64,000 nucleotides of DNA from Paenibacillus sp. R14(2021) (GCF_019431355.1 NZ_CP080269.1:2903501-2967500), one strand, 5' to 3'; numbered from the stretch's first letter, positions 18,168 to 27,485 are shown. Notes: a model not told the origin generated them from the sequence alone. Numbers and translations are program-made.

Positions 18168-18929
18168 TCAGTATCCTTTAAACCGCAGCAGCATAGACAA
18201 TTTTAAACAATTCTCTTTTAGTAAACGGATCGCTTCGGAGTTTTCGGAAATGTCCAGCGTTCCACTCAAAGCAAGGATTGAAACGGTAGCCATAATTTGA
18301 TTGTTTCGATTGAAAATAGGACATGAAATTCCAGCTACTCCTGGGGCCAGCGTTGAATCACTTTGGGCATATCCTTTTTCTCTTATTTCTTGAAGTTCTT
18401 GATAGAATAACTCCGAATCCATCTTATCTTCTTCGAGTTCCTTTTTGATTAAGGCCTCTGTTTCCTCATTTCGCAAAAAGGCCGCGAAAACTTTCCCCGA
18501 CGAAGACTTCGTTACGCTTACTTGTGACCCCACTCTAATGCCTATCTTTATCGCACGCTTACTTTCTATGTAACGGATGAAAAACGGACCATTCATTCCC
18601 CATAGCGACAAATACACCGTTTCATTTAAAGCATCACTGATTTCTTGAAGATAGGGCAGCGCCAACTCGTTGATATCCATAGCATCAACTGCTTCTAAGC
18701 CTAATAAAACCAGTTCTGATCCGAGTGTATACTTTAAATCCTCACCTTTTTGTAAAAAACCGGATCTGCAAAAGCTGGTTAAATAATGGTGTACTTTACT
18801 TTTCGGCATTTCACAAATTTGAGCAATATGCGTTATCGTAAGTGGTCTTTTTTCCACAGCTATCTTTTTTAAAATCGCTAGCCCAACCTCCAATGATTGG
18901 ATCCCTTGCCCTTTTATTTCTTGTGACAT
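18168..18929 (-). CDS. IclR family transcriptional regulator
   Basis: 253 residues. N-terminal winged helix (LTITHIAQICEMPKSKVHHYLTSF region, residues 31-54) and a C-terminal IclR effector domain with GSQVSVTKSSSGKVFAAF and the late GVAGISCPIF motif. Strong GGAGGAG before the ATG. The gene is AT-richer than its neighbours, and its target operon is not adjacent, which together suggest later arrival or loss of a partner operon. Confidence 0.9.
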   Translation of the reverse strand: MSQEIKGQGIQSLEVGLAILKKIAVEKRPLTITHIAQICEMPKSKVHHYLTSFCRSGFLQKGEDLKYTLGSELVLLGLEAVDAMDINELALPYLQEISDALNETVYLSLWGMNGPFFIRYIESKRAIKIGIRVGSQVSVTKSSSGKVFAAFLRNEETEALIKKELEEDKMDSELFYQELQEIREKGYAQSDSTLAPGVAGISCPIFNRNNQIMATVSILALSGTLDISENSEAIRLLKENCLKLSMLLRFKGY

Positions 18930-19261
18930 TGGGTTGTTTCTCCTCCATGCATAGTTAAATACGTTACGCCCGATTCTGGTTCTCCTATTTCATTTCTTGA
19001 AATATAGTAACAGACTCTTGTAGACTATTCACGGATTTATTTCCTTCTTACACTTTATTGCCCTCGTAAAGATCAAATAAACAACGTTTTTCCAAACCAA
19101 GCCAAAATGCATTGCCGGCAAAAGCAAGTTCGCTCACCATGCAGGCAGCTCGCCTTAATCAAATAACAAATGGCGGCGTTAGGGAGTATCCCTGCGCCGC
19201 CATTTCTCGTTTTAATCCACGTTTGATTCTTTCAGCCGGCAGAGCGCAATAGCGAAGCGGC
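18930..19261. other. Gap between IclR and NADH dehydrogenase genes
   Basis: No open frame with coding character. It carries the iclR ribosome binding site and presumed promoter (AT-rich 18950-19040) and, at the other end, the terminator of the NADH dehydrogenase gene. Confidence 0.5.
19161..19209 (-). terminator. Terminator of ndh-like gene
   Basis: 11-bp perfect stem AAATGGCGGCG (19168-19178) / CGCCGCCATTT (19195-19205) with TTTGTTATTTG on the minus exit side, about 55 nt past the stop at 19262. Confidence 0.8.
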
Positions 19262-20440
19262 TTAGTAAGCAAGCGAGAATAAGCCGTCGATATGCGCCAA
19301 GTAGCGCACGTCGCTCGCTTTTTTCATTAGAGACGCCGGCATGCCTTTCAGTTCGATGCCGCTTTCGCCGATCCAACCGATGCCGTCCTTGCGGCCCAAG
19401 CTGGCGAGTGAACCGGAGTTAACCGGCTCGAACGCCGCCATTTTCGCAGCTTTGAACTGAGCGAACAGGTTGCCTCCAACGAGCTCGCCCATTTGCCAAG
19501 ACAGCTGAGCGGTCGGCGGGTACGGATGCCCATCCGGTCCGATGACGACGGCACAGTCGCCGGCGAGGAATACGTCCGGGTGCGATACGGATTGCAGGAA
19601 CTCGTTGACCGTCGCCCAGCCGCGGTCGACTGCGATGCCGCAGTTCGCCACGAGCCCATTGCCTTGTACGCCGCCTGTCCATAGGAGGGTACCCGCTTCG
19701 ATCTTCCGGCCGTCACTCATACTGACCATTGAACCGTTCACTTTCGTGATCCTAAGCCCCGTCAGGAACTGAACGCCGCGCGCTTCAAGACTCGTTACCG
19801 CGCGTCCAATCAGCTCCGAGGAGTACGTCGAGAGTATAGATGCTTTCGATTCGACGAGGTACAAGGACACATCCGCGAAGTCGACGCCATGCGCATGACA
19901 GATACCTGGAAGCTCGTCCGCCAGCTCGCCAATGAGTTCGACGCCCGTCAAGCCACCACCGCCAATGACGAAAGTCGCGTCGGCTTTGCTTTTCGATTTC
20001 GCGTATGCGGCGATTTTTTCTTTGACGTGGGCGAAAATTCGTTTCGCGTCCGCGGCGGATTTCAGCGTGAAGCTGTTTTCCTCCAGTCCTGGAATGCCGT
20101 GGAAGTTTGTTTCGCTGCCCAGCGCGAGCACGAGCGCATCGTAAACATATGACGTTCCATTGTCCAGAACGACTTTGCGGCCTTCTGGATCGATCGTGGA
20201 CACCGTGCCGATCCGCACGTTGATGTCCTTGCCTTTAAACAACTGTGCGAGCGGCAAAGAAACGGCTTTCTCGGCGACGTTGCCTACCGCCAGACGATGA
20301 AGCTCGGTAATGATTTCGTGCGATTCGTACCGGTTAATGACCGTAATCGTCGCTTCCTCCGCCGTAAAGTGCTCGCGAGCGGAAAGCGCGCTAAGAAGGC
20401 CGCCATAACCCGCACCCAAAATTAAAATTTGCTTGCTCAT
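19262..20440 (-). CDS. Type II NADH dehydrogenase-like FAD oxidoreductase
   Basis: 392 residues, the length of Bacillus Ndh. Two dinucleotide folds: FAD loop GAGYGG at 9-14 and the NADH loop VIGGGGLTGVE near 160-170; the FAD-closing GDCAVV lies near 295, and LSWQMG follows. Single-subunit, membrane-bound NADH:quinone oxidoreductase that does not pump protons, or a paralogue of it. It is cotranscribed 18 nt downstream of a DUF1641 gene. Confidence 0.86.
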   Translation of the reverse strand: MSKQILILGAGYGGLLSALSAREHFTAEEATITVINRYESHEIITELHRLAVGNVAEKAVSLPLAQLFKGKDINVRIGTVSTIDPEGRKVVLDNGTSYVYDALVLALGSETNFHGIPGLEENSFTLKSAADAKRIFAHVKEKIAAYAKSKSKADATFVIGGGGLTGVELIGELADELPGICHAHGVDFADVSLYLVESKASILSTYSSELIGRAVTSLEARGVQFLTGLRITKVNGSMVSMSDGRKIEAGTLLWTGGVQGNGLVANCGIAVDRGWATVNEFLQSVSHPDVFLAGDCAVVIGPDGHPYPPTAQLSWQMGELVGGNLFAQFKAAKMAAFEPVNSGSLASLGRKDGIGWIGESGIELKGMPASLMKKASDVRYLAHIDGLFSLAY

Positions 20441-20458
20441 GTTCCCATCCCCTATTTC

Positions 20459-20881
20459 TTATTTTCTTCTCTCGCTCAGAATATCCAAATACGCTTGACC
20501 GAAGCGAAGCATCCGCTGCAGTTCTGGATCTTTGAGCAGTCTCAGCATGCCGAATAAGCCAATCGTGGACTCGTCTTGTTCCGCGCGTTCGCGGGCCTCG
20601 ATAGCAGACGACGCGAAATGCTTCACTTTCTTCTCGATAGGCTTCACGACTTCCTTGATGCCGCCCAGCGTGTCCTGAATCAACACGCGATCGCCTGCTA
20701 TTCGGGCCGCCAAGTCGTACGTCTTCGTCAGCAGCACCGTCAGCTCGGCGGTCTTCGGCAAGTTAGTGATCAGCGCCGTCAAAGCCTCTTGGAATTCCGG
20801 CTTCAACAATTGATCCAGAAAGTCCGCCCTTTTTGCCTGCAATTCGTAATCGTCTTGCTTTTGAATGGTAGTCTCCAACAT
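20459..20881 (-). CDS. DUF1641 family protein
   Basis: 140 residues, entirely helical and charged, without membrane segments. The C-terminal GLFGMLRLLKDPELQRMLRFG is the typical DUF1641 signature. AAGGAGGAG precedes ATG. DUF1641 proteins are often encoded beside dehydrogenases such as formate or type II NADH dehydrogenases, as here; the role is not established. I infer an accessory or membrane-tethering function for the next gene. Confidence 0.8.
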   Translation of the reverse strand: MLETTIQKQDDYELQAKRADFLDQLLKPEFQEALTALITNLPKTAELTVLLTKTYDLAARIAGDRVLIQDTLGGIKEVVKPIEKKVKHFASSAIEARERAEQDESTIGLFGMLRLLKDPELQRMLRFGQAYLDILSERRK

Positions 20882-21190
20882 ATTATTGCTCCTCCTTGTT
20901 TATTCTCCTGAACCCGGCGACTCTCAATACCGTAATTGATCTAACAATAAATAATATTTACTAAAAATAATATAAATGGTTATAAATGGTGGATTGTCAC
21001 GTGTATTTCACTCCCTTTCGTATAATTGTTCATATATATTATACTATACAAACAAATTATTAAACTATAAAATTATAGGAATGATAGGTTCGGTCGAATA
21101 TATTGACCTCGGGACGGCAACCAAATGAAGGCAGCGGATTGGTCGCGGCGTTGCCATTCCGATCAACATGGCGGAAGGAGGATTCGCGAT
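20882..21190. other. AT-rich gap upstream of two divergent genes
   Basis: Very AT-rich between 20930 and 21080, as expected for divergent promoters. From about 21131 to 21193 a plus-strand frame reads RGVAIPINMAEGGFAI and ends in a TGA overlapping the TTG start of the response regulator. This is the usual overlap of a histidine kinase end with its regulator, but no kinase gene is present. Confidence 0.35.
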
Positions 21191-22444
21191 TTGAAGGTGC
21201 TTATCGTAGATGACGAACGGCACGTCCGGGAAGCCGTTCGACTGCTGGTGGAATGGGAGAGGCACGGCATTCGGGAGGTATTTGAGGCAACGGACGGTGA
21301 ATCGGCCATTCAAGTGATTCGGAAGCATAAGCCGGAAATCATTATTACGGATATGACGATGCCCGGAATGGACGGTACTGAGCTGCTGAGTTGGATCCAG
21401 AAACATGCGCCTTGCAGCAAATCAATCGTGATCAGCGGATATTATGATTACCGGCTCATACGTCATTCGATGATGGCCGGAGGATTGGATTATCTGCTCA
21501 AACCGATTAACGAGAGAGAGCTTCAGAAAGCGGTCAAGCAAGCCGTTCTGCTTTGGAAACAAGAAGCCGATTCGCGCAAGTATCAGTGCAGCGTTAACAT
21601 CGAGGTAAACCTGCTCAGGCCGATTTATTGGGAGAAGCTGTTCACCGAATTGATTCAGCACCCGGACGATAACCCCAAACGATTATCCGAGATTCAACGG
21701 GAATTCTCGGCATTCGGCGCTATGGACACGTGCAGATGCTCGGTACTCAGCCTTGCGAAGATGGACGAGGGGATCCGGCAAGAGTTTGTGAAGCACCAGG
21801 ACCTGCTGTTCTTTGCACTCACCAACGTGTGCAACGAGATTCTGCGAAGAACACTGTCCGGGTTTGCCTTCCGGTACTGGTCAAGCGAGGATGAGATCGT
21901 GCTTCTTCATTGGAACCATTTGGAATGCGTGGAGGAAGTCATCAGAAAAATCAATAAAGGCTTGTTCGATACCCTCGGCGCCAGGTTCGACTTCGGGATC
22001 AGCTCTGACAAACGGTTCCACTCTGAAGTTCAGCAAGCTTATCTTGAGGCTAAAGCCGCGCTCCATCAACGCAATGTCGAACCGGCACGCGACCAAATTT
22101 ATATCCTTGAACATGCTCAGGACCGGAATGTGATGGCAGAGATTCAGCAATACATAGAGACGCACTATTTTACCGATTTATCGCTGACGCATCTTTCGAA
22201 TCAATTTCATTATAGCCGAGAGTACATCTCAAGGCGCTTTAAACAAGATTTCGGCGTAAACGCTTGAGATTATTTGCAGCAAGTCCGGATAGACAACGCC
22301 AAGCAGTATTTGGCGAATCCATGCTTGAAAATCTCACATATCGCCGAAATGGTAGGATATGCGGATATGAAATATTTTAGCAAGGTGTTCAAGAAAACGA
22401 CCGGCTGCACGCCCCAAAATTACCGGAAAGACCTGAAGCAGTAA
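21191..22444 (+). pseudogene. AraC-type response regulator interrupted by an in-frame TGA
   Basis: A receiver domain is seen (VLIVDDERHV, phospho-acceptor in TDMTMPGMDG, YLLKPI) with a middle region and a C-terminal AraC helix-turn-helix pair. TTG at 21191 with AAGGAGG 9 nt upstream is the likely start. In-frame TGA at 22265-22267 stops translation between the two DNA-binding helix-turn-helix units; the same frame continues with DYLQQVRIDNAKQYL and ISHIAEMVGYADMKYFSKVFKK to TAA at 22444. Without the second unit DNA binding is expected to fail. No partner histidine kinase gene is adjacent. Confidence 0.85.
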
Positions 22445-22762
22445 TCCTGAACTCGCGAGGCGCAAATTCCCAGCCAGCTCCTCCACTCTCCCGCCATTTC
22501 CTGAATAGGTATGCATTAACGCACAGCTGCTCCCTCTTGCAAAAGGGAAGCAGCTGTGCGCATTTTTATGCCTTCCGATTTCATAAATGGCAGCATGTCT
22601 CTCGCCGCGAGCGGCCCTTTCCTGCTGATTTACAAGTATTAACTTGTCAATATCTCACTATAAGAGGTTAATATATTGTACCGAAAACCGTAAGATCATC
22701 TACTATACTGGGGATGCTAGCAGAAGCAGCACAACTTACACCATGAAGGGAAGCGAATTCGT
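22445..22762. other. Gap with terminator and promoter region
   Basis: Contains the terminator of the response regulator gene and, after 22600, an AT-rich stretch that presumably holds the promoter of the secreted hydrolase gene (TTGTCA near 22646 is a candidate -35). No coding signal. Confidence 0.4.
22521..22567 (+). terminator. Strong terminator after response regulator
   Basis: GCACAGCTGCTCCCT (22521-22535) pairs with AGGGAAGCAGCTGTGC (22544-22559) with one bulge, followed by ATTTTT. Confidence 0.9.
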
Positions 22763-23548
22763 ATGAAAACATCCTTAAGAAAAAAATTAACCGCAGGTGC
22801 AATGGCATTTACTTTGGTAACGGGCGGTGCCGGTTTTGCAATCCTGAGCACAACGTCGCACGCCGCTAACGCAGCGGCGGCTGAAGTACAAGCAGGCCCG
22901 GTCGCGAAACCGGCAGCGGCCAAACAATTGCTGACGCCTACCGATCATACGCTGATGTTCATCGACCACCAGCCTCAAATGGCTTTCGCACTCAAATCCC
23001 ACGACGTTGATTCGGTTCGCAACAATACGGAAGGCCTTGCAAAAGCGGCAAAAGCGTTCAAAGTGCCTACGATTCTGACGACCGTTTCCGCCAAAACGTT
23101 CAGCGGCCCGATTTTCCCGGAACTGCAAGCCGTGTTCCCTGACCTAAAACCGATCGATCGCACGACGATGAACCCTTGGGAAGACAAAAACGTAACCGAC
23201 AAAATCAACAGCTACGGCAAAAAGAAAATCGTCATGGCGGGTCTTTGGACAGAAGTTTGCTTGGTTGACCCGGTTCTGTCCGCTCTCGATCAAGGCTTTG
23301 AAGTTTACTTCATCTCCGATGCATCCGGCGGCGTAAGCGACGAAGCGCACGACATGGCTGTCGAGCGTATGATCCAAGCCGGCGCTAAACCGATGACTTG
23401 GCTGCAATACATGCTCGAGCTTCAACGCGACTGGAAGGATCAAACCCACTACAAAGAAGTGATCGACATCGCTAAAGAACATGCCGGCGGATACGGCTTG
23501 GGCTTAGTCTACGCAGGCTCGATGTTCGGCGGCGGAGAAGGCAAATAA
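22763..23548 (+). CDS. Exported isochorismatase-family cysteine hydrolase
   Basis: 261 residues. A signal peptide is visible: MKTSLRKKL, hydrophobic core to about residue 29, cleavage-like TSHA-ANA near 34. The rest is an isochorismatase-like fold with FIDHQPQM (D68), an NPWED segment and the nucleophile in GLWTEVCLVDP (Cys166), closest in style to YcaC-like hydrolases. Substrate unknown. Export is unusual for a family that is normally cytoplasmic. It is followed 4 nt later by an alpha/beta hydrolase gene. Confidence 0.85.
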   Translation: MKTSLRKKLTAGAMAFTLVTGGAGFAILSTTSHAANAAAAEVQAGPVAKPAAAKQLLTPTDHTLMFIDHQPQMAFALKSHDVDSVRNNTEGLAKAAKAFKVPTILTTVSAKTFSGPIFPELQAVFPDLKPIDRTTMNPWEDKNVTDKINSYGKKKIVMAGLWTEVCLVDPVLSALDQGFEVYFISDASGGVSDEAHDMAVERMIQAGAKPMTWLQYMLELQRDWKDQTHYKEVIDIAKEHAGGYGLGLVYAGSMFGGGEGK

Positions 23549-23552
23549 TAAA

Positions 23553-24287
23553 ATGGATAAACTGAACTTCGTTCTCATTCACGGCGCTTGGGGTGACGTC
23601 AGCCAATTCGAAAAAGTAGCTGACGAGCTTCGCAAACTAGGCCATACCGTTCACGTACCGGAATATCCAGGTCATGGAGAGTTGAAAGACAAAAACGTCA
23701 CCCACGAGCAAATCACGATTGCCGTCGTCGATTATATCAGGGAAAAAGATTTGAAAAATATCGTACTGCTCGGGCATAGCTTCGGCGGTACGGTTGTCGC
23801 AACAGTAGCCCAGCAAATCCCGAACCGGATCGACCGTCTCGTCTTTACGAACGCCTTTGTTCCTCTGGACGGACAAAGCGTATCCGATCAACTTCCGCCG
23901 CCTGCCCAAGAAGCATTCAAACAACTGGCCGATGCTTCAGGAAACAACACGATCATGCTTCCGTTCCCGCTGTTCCGCGATGCCTTCGTAAACACGGCCA
24001 GCCTAGAAGAAGCGAAAGCGATGTACCGCCGGATTACGCCGGAACCTGCGGGCCCTTTATATCAAAAACTCGATCTGAAAAAGTTCTACAGTCTGCAAAT
24101 TCCGAAAAGCTATCTTAACCTGACGGAAGATATCGTACTTCCGCACGGCGATTATGCTTGGCATACAAACCAATCCAGCCATCTCGGTTTCTTCCGTTAC
24201 ATTGAAGGCCACGGAGACCACTTTACGACCTTCCAAACAGAACCGAAAATGATTGCCGAGAAATTCGTGCAAGCCGGAAGACCTTAA
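23553..24287 (+). CDS. Alpha/beta hydrolase
   Basis: 244 residues without signal peptide. Oxyanion-hole HGAW (10-13), nucleophile elbow GHSFGG with Ser76, and a late GHGDHF supplying the catalytic His. It resembles small esterase/salicylate-esterase-like hydrolases. No clear Shine-Dalgarno beyond the GGCGGAGAAGG at the end of the preceding gene, with which it is probably coupled. Substrate unknown. Confidence 0.85.
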   Translation: MDKLNFVLIHGAWGDVSQFEKVADELRKLGHTVHVPEYPGHGELKDKNVTHEQITIAVVDYIREKDLKNIVLLGHSFGGTVVATVAQQIPNRIDRLVFTNAFVPLDGQSVSDQLPPPAQEAFKQLADASGNNTIMLPFPLFRDAFVNTASLEEAKAMYRRITPEPAGPLYQKLDLKKFYSLQIPKSYLNLTEDIVLPHGDYAWHTNQSSHLGFFRYIEGHGDHFTTFQTEPKMIAEKFVQAGRP

Positions 24288-24364
24288 TGACGTCAAACGC
24301 TTTGGCGGATACGGAATCCGCTAATGGCGCCATGCTGCTCGCCAACGCTTGGTTAAAACATTAA
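24287..24364 (+). pseudogene. Orphan C-terminal scrap of a second alpha/beta hydrolase
   Basis: The frame starting at the ATG that overlaps the preceding TAA reads NALADTESANGAMLLANAW and ends LKH. The gene at 24381 ends with NALKDTNATRGALLLANAW and LKQ. The match over about 22 residues shows this is the last piece of a paralogue, left when an adjacent duplicate copy was lost or replaced. Confidence 0.8.
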
Positions 24365-24380
24365 GAGGAGGAATTTAATC

Positions 24381-25337
24381 ATGACAACCCCAAATAACGA
24401 TTCCAAAGTCGTTCTAGAGCCTGCCGCGCGACAATTCGTCGCCGACACTGCCAACCCGCCCTACCTGTTCGATCTCGGTCCCGTCAAAGGACGCGAAGTC
24501 GTCGACCAAGTACAATCGGGCGATATCGTGAAGCCGGACGTCGACTTGGAACGCTTGACGATCAACGGCGGACCTAAAGGTACCGTGTCGCTTACGATCG
24601 TTCGCCCGAAAGGCGCGAAGGAGACGCTGCCCGTCATTCTGTACACGCATGGCGCAGGATGGGTGTTCGGTAACGATTTGACGCACGATCGCCTTATTCG
24701 CGAGCTGGCCGTCGGTTCCCATTCCGCCATCGTCTTCACGAACTACTCTCTGTCGCCGGAATCGAAATATCCGGTGGCCATCGAAGAGGTCTATACCGCG
24801 CTGCAATGGGTTGCGGCCGAAGGCGGCAACAAAGGGCTAGACACGGATCGCATTACGGTAGCGGGCGATAGCGTAGGCGGCAATATGACCGCGGTTATTA
24901 CGCTCATGGCCAAAGATCGCAACGGACCTAAGATCAGCAGGCAGCTCCTGTTCTACCCGGTAACCGACTCCGGCCTCGACACGCCATCTTACTCGCAATT
25001 CGCGACGGGCTACTTCCTCCGCCGGGACGGGATGTCTTGGTTCTGGGAGCAATACACGTCCGATCCGAAGCAAAGAGAAGAAATTTACGCCTCCCCTCTT
25101 CGCGCATCGATCGATCAGTTGAAGGGACTACCCGAAGCACTCATTATCACGGGGGAAGCCGACGTTCTGCGGGATGAAGGCGAAGCCTATGCGAACAAGC
25201 TGCGGGAAGCCGGCGTGCCGGTAACGGCTGTACGCTTCCAGGGCACCATTCACGACTTCGTCATGCTGAACGCGCTGAAGGATACGAACGCCACACGCGG
25301 CGCGCTCCTTCTGGCCAACGCTTGGCTGAAACAATAG
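24381..25337 (+). CDS. Hormone-sensitive-lipase-type alpha/beta hydrolase
   Basis: 318 residues. Oxyanion-hole motif HGAG (90-93), nucleophile GDSVGG (Ser164), later Asp in DVLRDEGEAY and His in IHDF complete the triad of the HSL/GDXG esterase family. AGAGGAGGAAT precedes the ATG. Cytoplasmic esterase on short-chain esters is the usual activity. It is the last gene of a three-gene hydrolase run and is followed by a terminator. Confidence 0.9.
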   Translation: MTTPNNDSKVVLEPAARQFVADTANPPYLFDLGPVKGREVVDQVQSGDIVKPDVDLERLTINGGPKGTVSLTIVRPKGAKETLPVILYTHGAGWVFGNDLTHDRLIRELAVGSHSAIVFTNYSLSPESKYPVAIEEVYTALQWVAAEGGNKGLDTDRITVAGDSVGGNMTAVITLMAKDRNGPKISRQLLFYPVTDSGLDTPSYSQFATGYFLRRDGMSWFWEQYTSDPKQREEIYASPLRASIDQLKGLPEALIITGEADVLRDEGEAYANKLREAGVPVTAVRFQGTIHDFVMLNALKDTNATRGALLLANAWLKQ

Positions 25338-25410
25338 CCGTGGGCAAATCGTCTTAGTTAGGGTATGGCTCGTAATCTTCCCACTTGGCATTTGTGAAAA
25401 TAAATACGAT

Positions 25411-25441
25411 AGCCGCTAAATCATGGATTTAGCGGCTTTAT
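25411..25441 (+). terminator. Terminator of the hydrolase run
   Basis: 12-bp perfect stem AGCCGCTAAATC / GATTTAGCGGCT with a 3-nt loop, followed by TTATCATCTTATT. Confidence 0.85.
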
Positions 25442-25501
25442 CATCTTATTCAATTCATATGCATTTCGCACACATGCACAAATTCCGGATTTAACCACGT
25501 A

Positions 25502-26521
25502 TTATAGTTCTAAGATCGCTTTTATAACCTTGGCCTCCGGCTTTAACCAACCATCAAACGCTTCAATCATCTCGTCAAAGGATGAACGATGCGTAATATA
25601 TCGGTTTATATCCAGCTCACGGCTGCGCAATACGTGCAAAACGTGATTGAAATCAGAGATTGCTGCGTTCCGGCTGCCCATGAGCGTCAATTCACGCTTA
25701 TGGAATTCAGGATCCGAAAAAGAAATATCGCCCTTAACAAGCCCGACGAAAACCAGTTTCCCGCCGTGAGAGACCAGTTCAAACGCTCTGGTCATTGAGG
25801 CCGCATTCCCCGTTGCATCGAATACGGCAGCTGGAAACTGGCCGTTCGTGATAGCCGACAGACGCTGCTTTACATCGGACTCCAGAGCATTAACCGTATG
25901 GTCCACTTTAGCCCAGGATTTGCAGAAAGCAAGTCGTTCCTCGTTGATATCCATGGCAATGACCCGGGCTCCCGTATGTTTGGCAAATGCCATAACGCCT
26001 AGACCGATCGGCCCGGACCCGATGACAAGAACCGTATCCGAAGCTGAAACATCAGCTCTACGAACGGCATGCGCACCAATGGCCAGCGGCTCCACGATCG
26101 CCGCCTCGTCCAACGTCAGATCATTGGCTTCGATTAAATGCGTGACAGGAACCGCAATGCGCTCCCGCATCCCCCCGTCGATATGCACGCCAAGTACCTT
26201 CATGTCCATACAGCAATTGGTCTTTCCTTGGGAACATGCAAGACATTTCCCGCAATGCATGTAGGGAATAATGGAAACCTGATCACCGACTTCAAATCCA
26301 GCATTATTCGTGCCAATCCTTTCAATGACGCCGGAAAGCTCGTGACCCAATACGCGCGGATATTGAAAGAAGGGCTGGTTACCTTTAAAAGCGTGATAAT
26401 CCGTTCCGCAAATACCAATTCGTCGTATGCTCACGATTGCGTGTCCATCGGTAAGTTCGGGTTCTTGCAATTCACTAGTCATACGGAACGCTTCAATTTT
26501 CTCGCATATAATCCCTTTCAT
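25502..26521 (-). CDS. Zinc-dependent alcohol dehydrogenase, probable L-galactonate 5-dehydrogenase
   Basis: About 339 residues from ATG at 26521, which has AGAGGT upstream; a longer start at 26560 would run into the previous gene. Medium-chain dehydrogenase: catalytic zinc ligands C38, H60, E61; structural zinc cysteines C90, C93, C96, C104; NAD loop VIGSGPIGLG. It resembles the LgoD/sorbitol dehydrogenase branch. With tagaturonate reductase, altronate dehydratase and an L-galactose-dehydrogenase-like protein in the same operon, oxidation of L-galactonate to D-tagaturonate is the best guess. Fold certain, substrate inferred. Confidence 0.82.
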   Translation of the reverse strand: MKGIICEKIEAFRMTSELQEPELTDGHAIVSIRRIGICGTDYHAFKGNQPFFQYPRVLGHELSGVIERIGTNNAGFEVGDQVSIIPYMHCGKCLACSQGKTNCCMDMKVLGVHIDGGMRERIAVPVTHLIEANDLTLDEAAIVEPLAIGAHAVRRADVSASDTVLVIGSGPIGLGVMAFAKHTGARVIAMDINEERLAFCKSWAKVDHTVNALESDVKQRLSAITNGQFPAAVFDATGNAASMTRAFELVSHGGKLVFVGLVKGDISFSDPEFHKRELTLMGSRNAAISDFNHVLHVLRSRELDINRYITHRSSFDEMIEAFDGWLKPEAKVIKAILEL

Positions 26522-26540
26522 TTCGCAGACCTCTTTTCGT

Positions 26541-27485
26541 TTAGACCCTAATATTCTCATTGTACCGCGGCAATCCGCTTATCCACGTTTGGTTCTGTAC
26601 GGCAGCAAGTCGGCCGAGCACCTCGTTCAATAACGCCATGTCCAAGTGCTCTTCCGACCACTCAATATTCCTTATTATATTTTCGGGATTCGCCGTACTG
26701 ACCAACGTTGTCGGAATCCGTTCATCTCGGGTCGAGAATTGAATCGCAAGCTTTGCCATGTCTTGGCCTTGGCTTTCAACGAATCGAGCTGCCTCAAGAC
26801 ATGCCTTTTTCAACGCTTCGCTTGCAGGATGCCAATCAGGCGTGCCGCGCGTGCTCAGAAGTCCCATAGATAAAGGGGAAGCATTGACGAGTCCAATCCC
26901 CCTTGCTTCTAGCAGCGGGAGAAGACTTAGCAAGGAGGTATCGTTTAAAGCATAATGGCAATAGGAGATGATTGCATCGACTTCAATGACCGGCAGCAGT
27001 TGTTCGAATAAGGCCAATGGCAAGCCGCAAATGCCTGAATATCGTATTTTGCCTTGCTGCTTTAATCTCTCTAATGCAGGAAGAGCTTCCTCTACAATGA
27101 TTTCCGGTTGAATGAATTCGATATCGTGAAGGAACAAAATATCGACATACTCCGTTTGAAGCCTGCGCAGGCTCTCTTCCAAACTGGCTGCGATTCGAGC
27201 ACCGGAAAAATCGAACGTATCGGCGCCGTAACGCCCGGCCTTGGTAGACAAATAAAATCGATCCCGCGAGGTTTGACCAATAGCTCTGCCCAACACGGTT
27301 TCGGCTTTGGCAGCCCCGTAATACGGAGAAACGTCAATAAAATTGATGCCGAGGTCCAATGCAGCGTGCACCGTGCGGATCCCTTCCGCATCATCCGTCT
27401 CGCGGAAAACGGAACCTAGCGAAGATGCACCGAAACTAAGATTGGAAACTTCCATATCGGTCTTTCCCAACTTGCGATACTTCAT
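26541..27485 (-). CDS. Aldo/keto reductase resembling plant L-galactose dehydrogenase
   Basis: 314 residues, cytoplasmic TIM barrel. Catalytic tetrad D51, Y56 (in SPYYG), K82 (STKAG) and H120 (FLHDIE). Several blocks recall the plant L-galactose dehydrogenase: FGASSLGSVF, RLGINF-like DLGINFIDVSPYYG, LHDIEF, GICGLPL, SYCHYALND, ASPLSMGLL and WHPAS. The reaction would be L-galactose plus NAD to L-galactono-1,4-lactone; L-fucose or other aldoses are alternatives. It sits between altronate dehydratase and the zinc dehydrogenase on the same strand. Confidence 0.83.
   Translation of the reverse strand: MKYRKLGKTDMEVSNLSFGASSLGSVFRETDDAEGIRTVHAALDLGINFIDVSPYYGAAKAETVLGRAIGQTSRDRFYLSTKAGRYGADTFDFSGARIAASLEESLRRLQTEYVDILFLHDIEFIQPEIIVEEALPALERLKQQGKIRYSGICGLPLALFEQLLPVIEVDAIISYCHYALNDTSLLSLLPLLEARGIGLVNASPLSMGLLSTRGTPDWHPASEALKKACLEAARFVESQGQDMAKLAIQFSTRDERIPTTLVSTANPENIIRNIEWSEEHLDMALLNEVLGRLAAVQNQTWISGLPRYNENIRV

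Noticed and set aside
20985..21010. TTGTCACGTGTATTTCAC as a Rex or FNR site
   Set aside because: Does not keep the symmetric TTGTGA/TCACAA half-sites; too weak to call.
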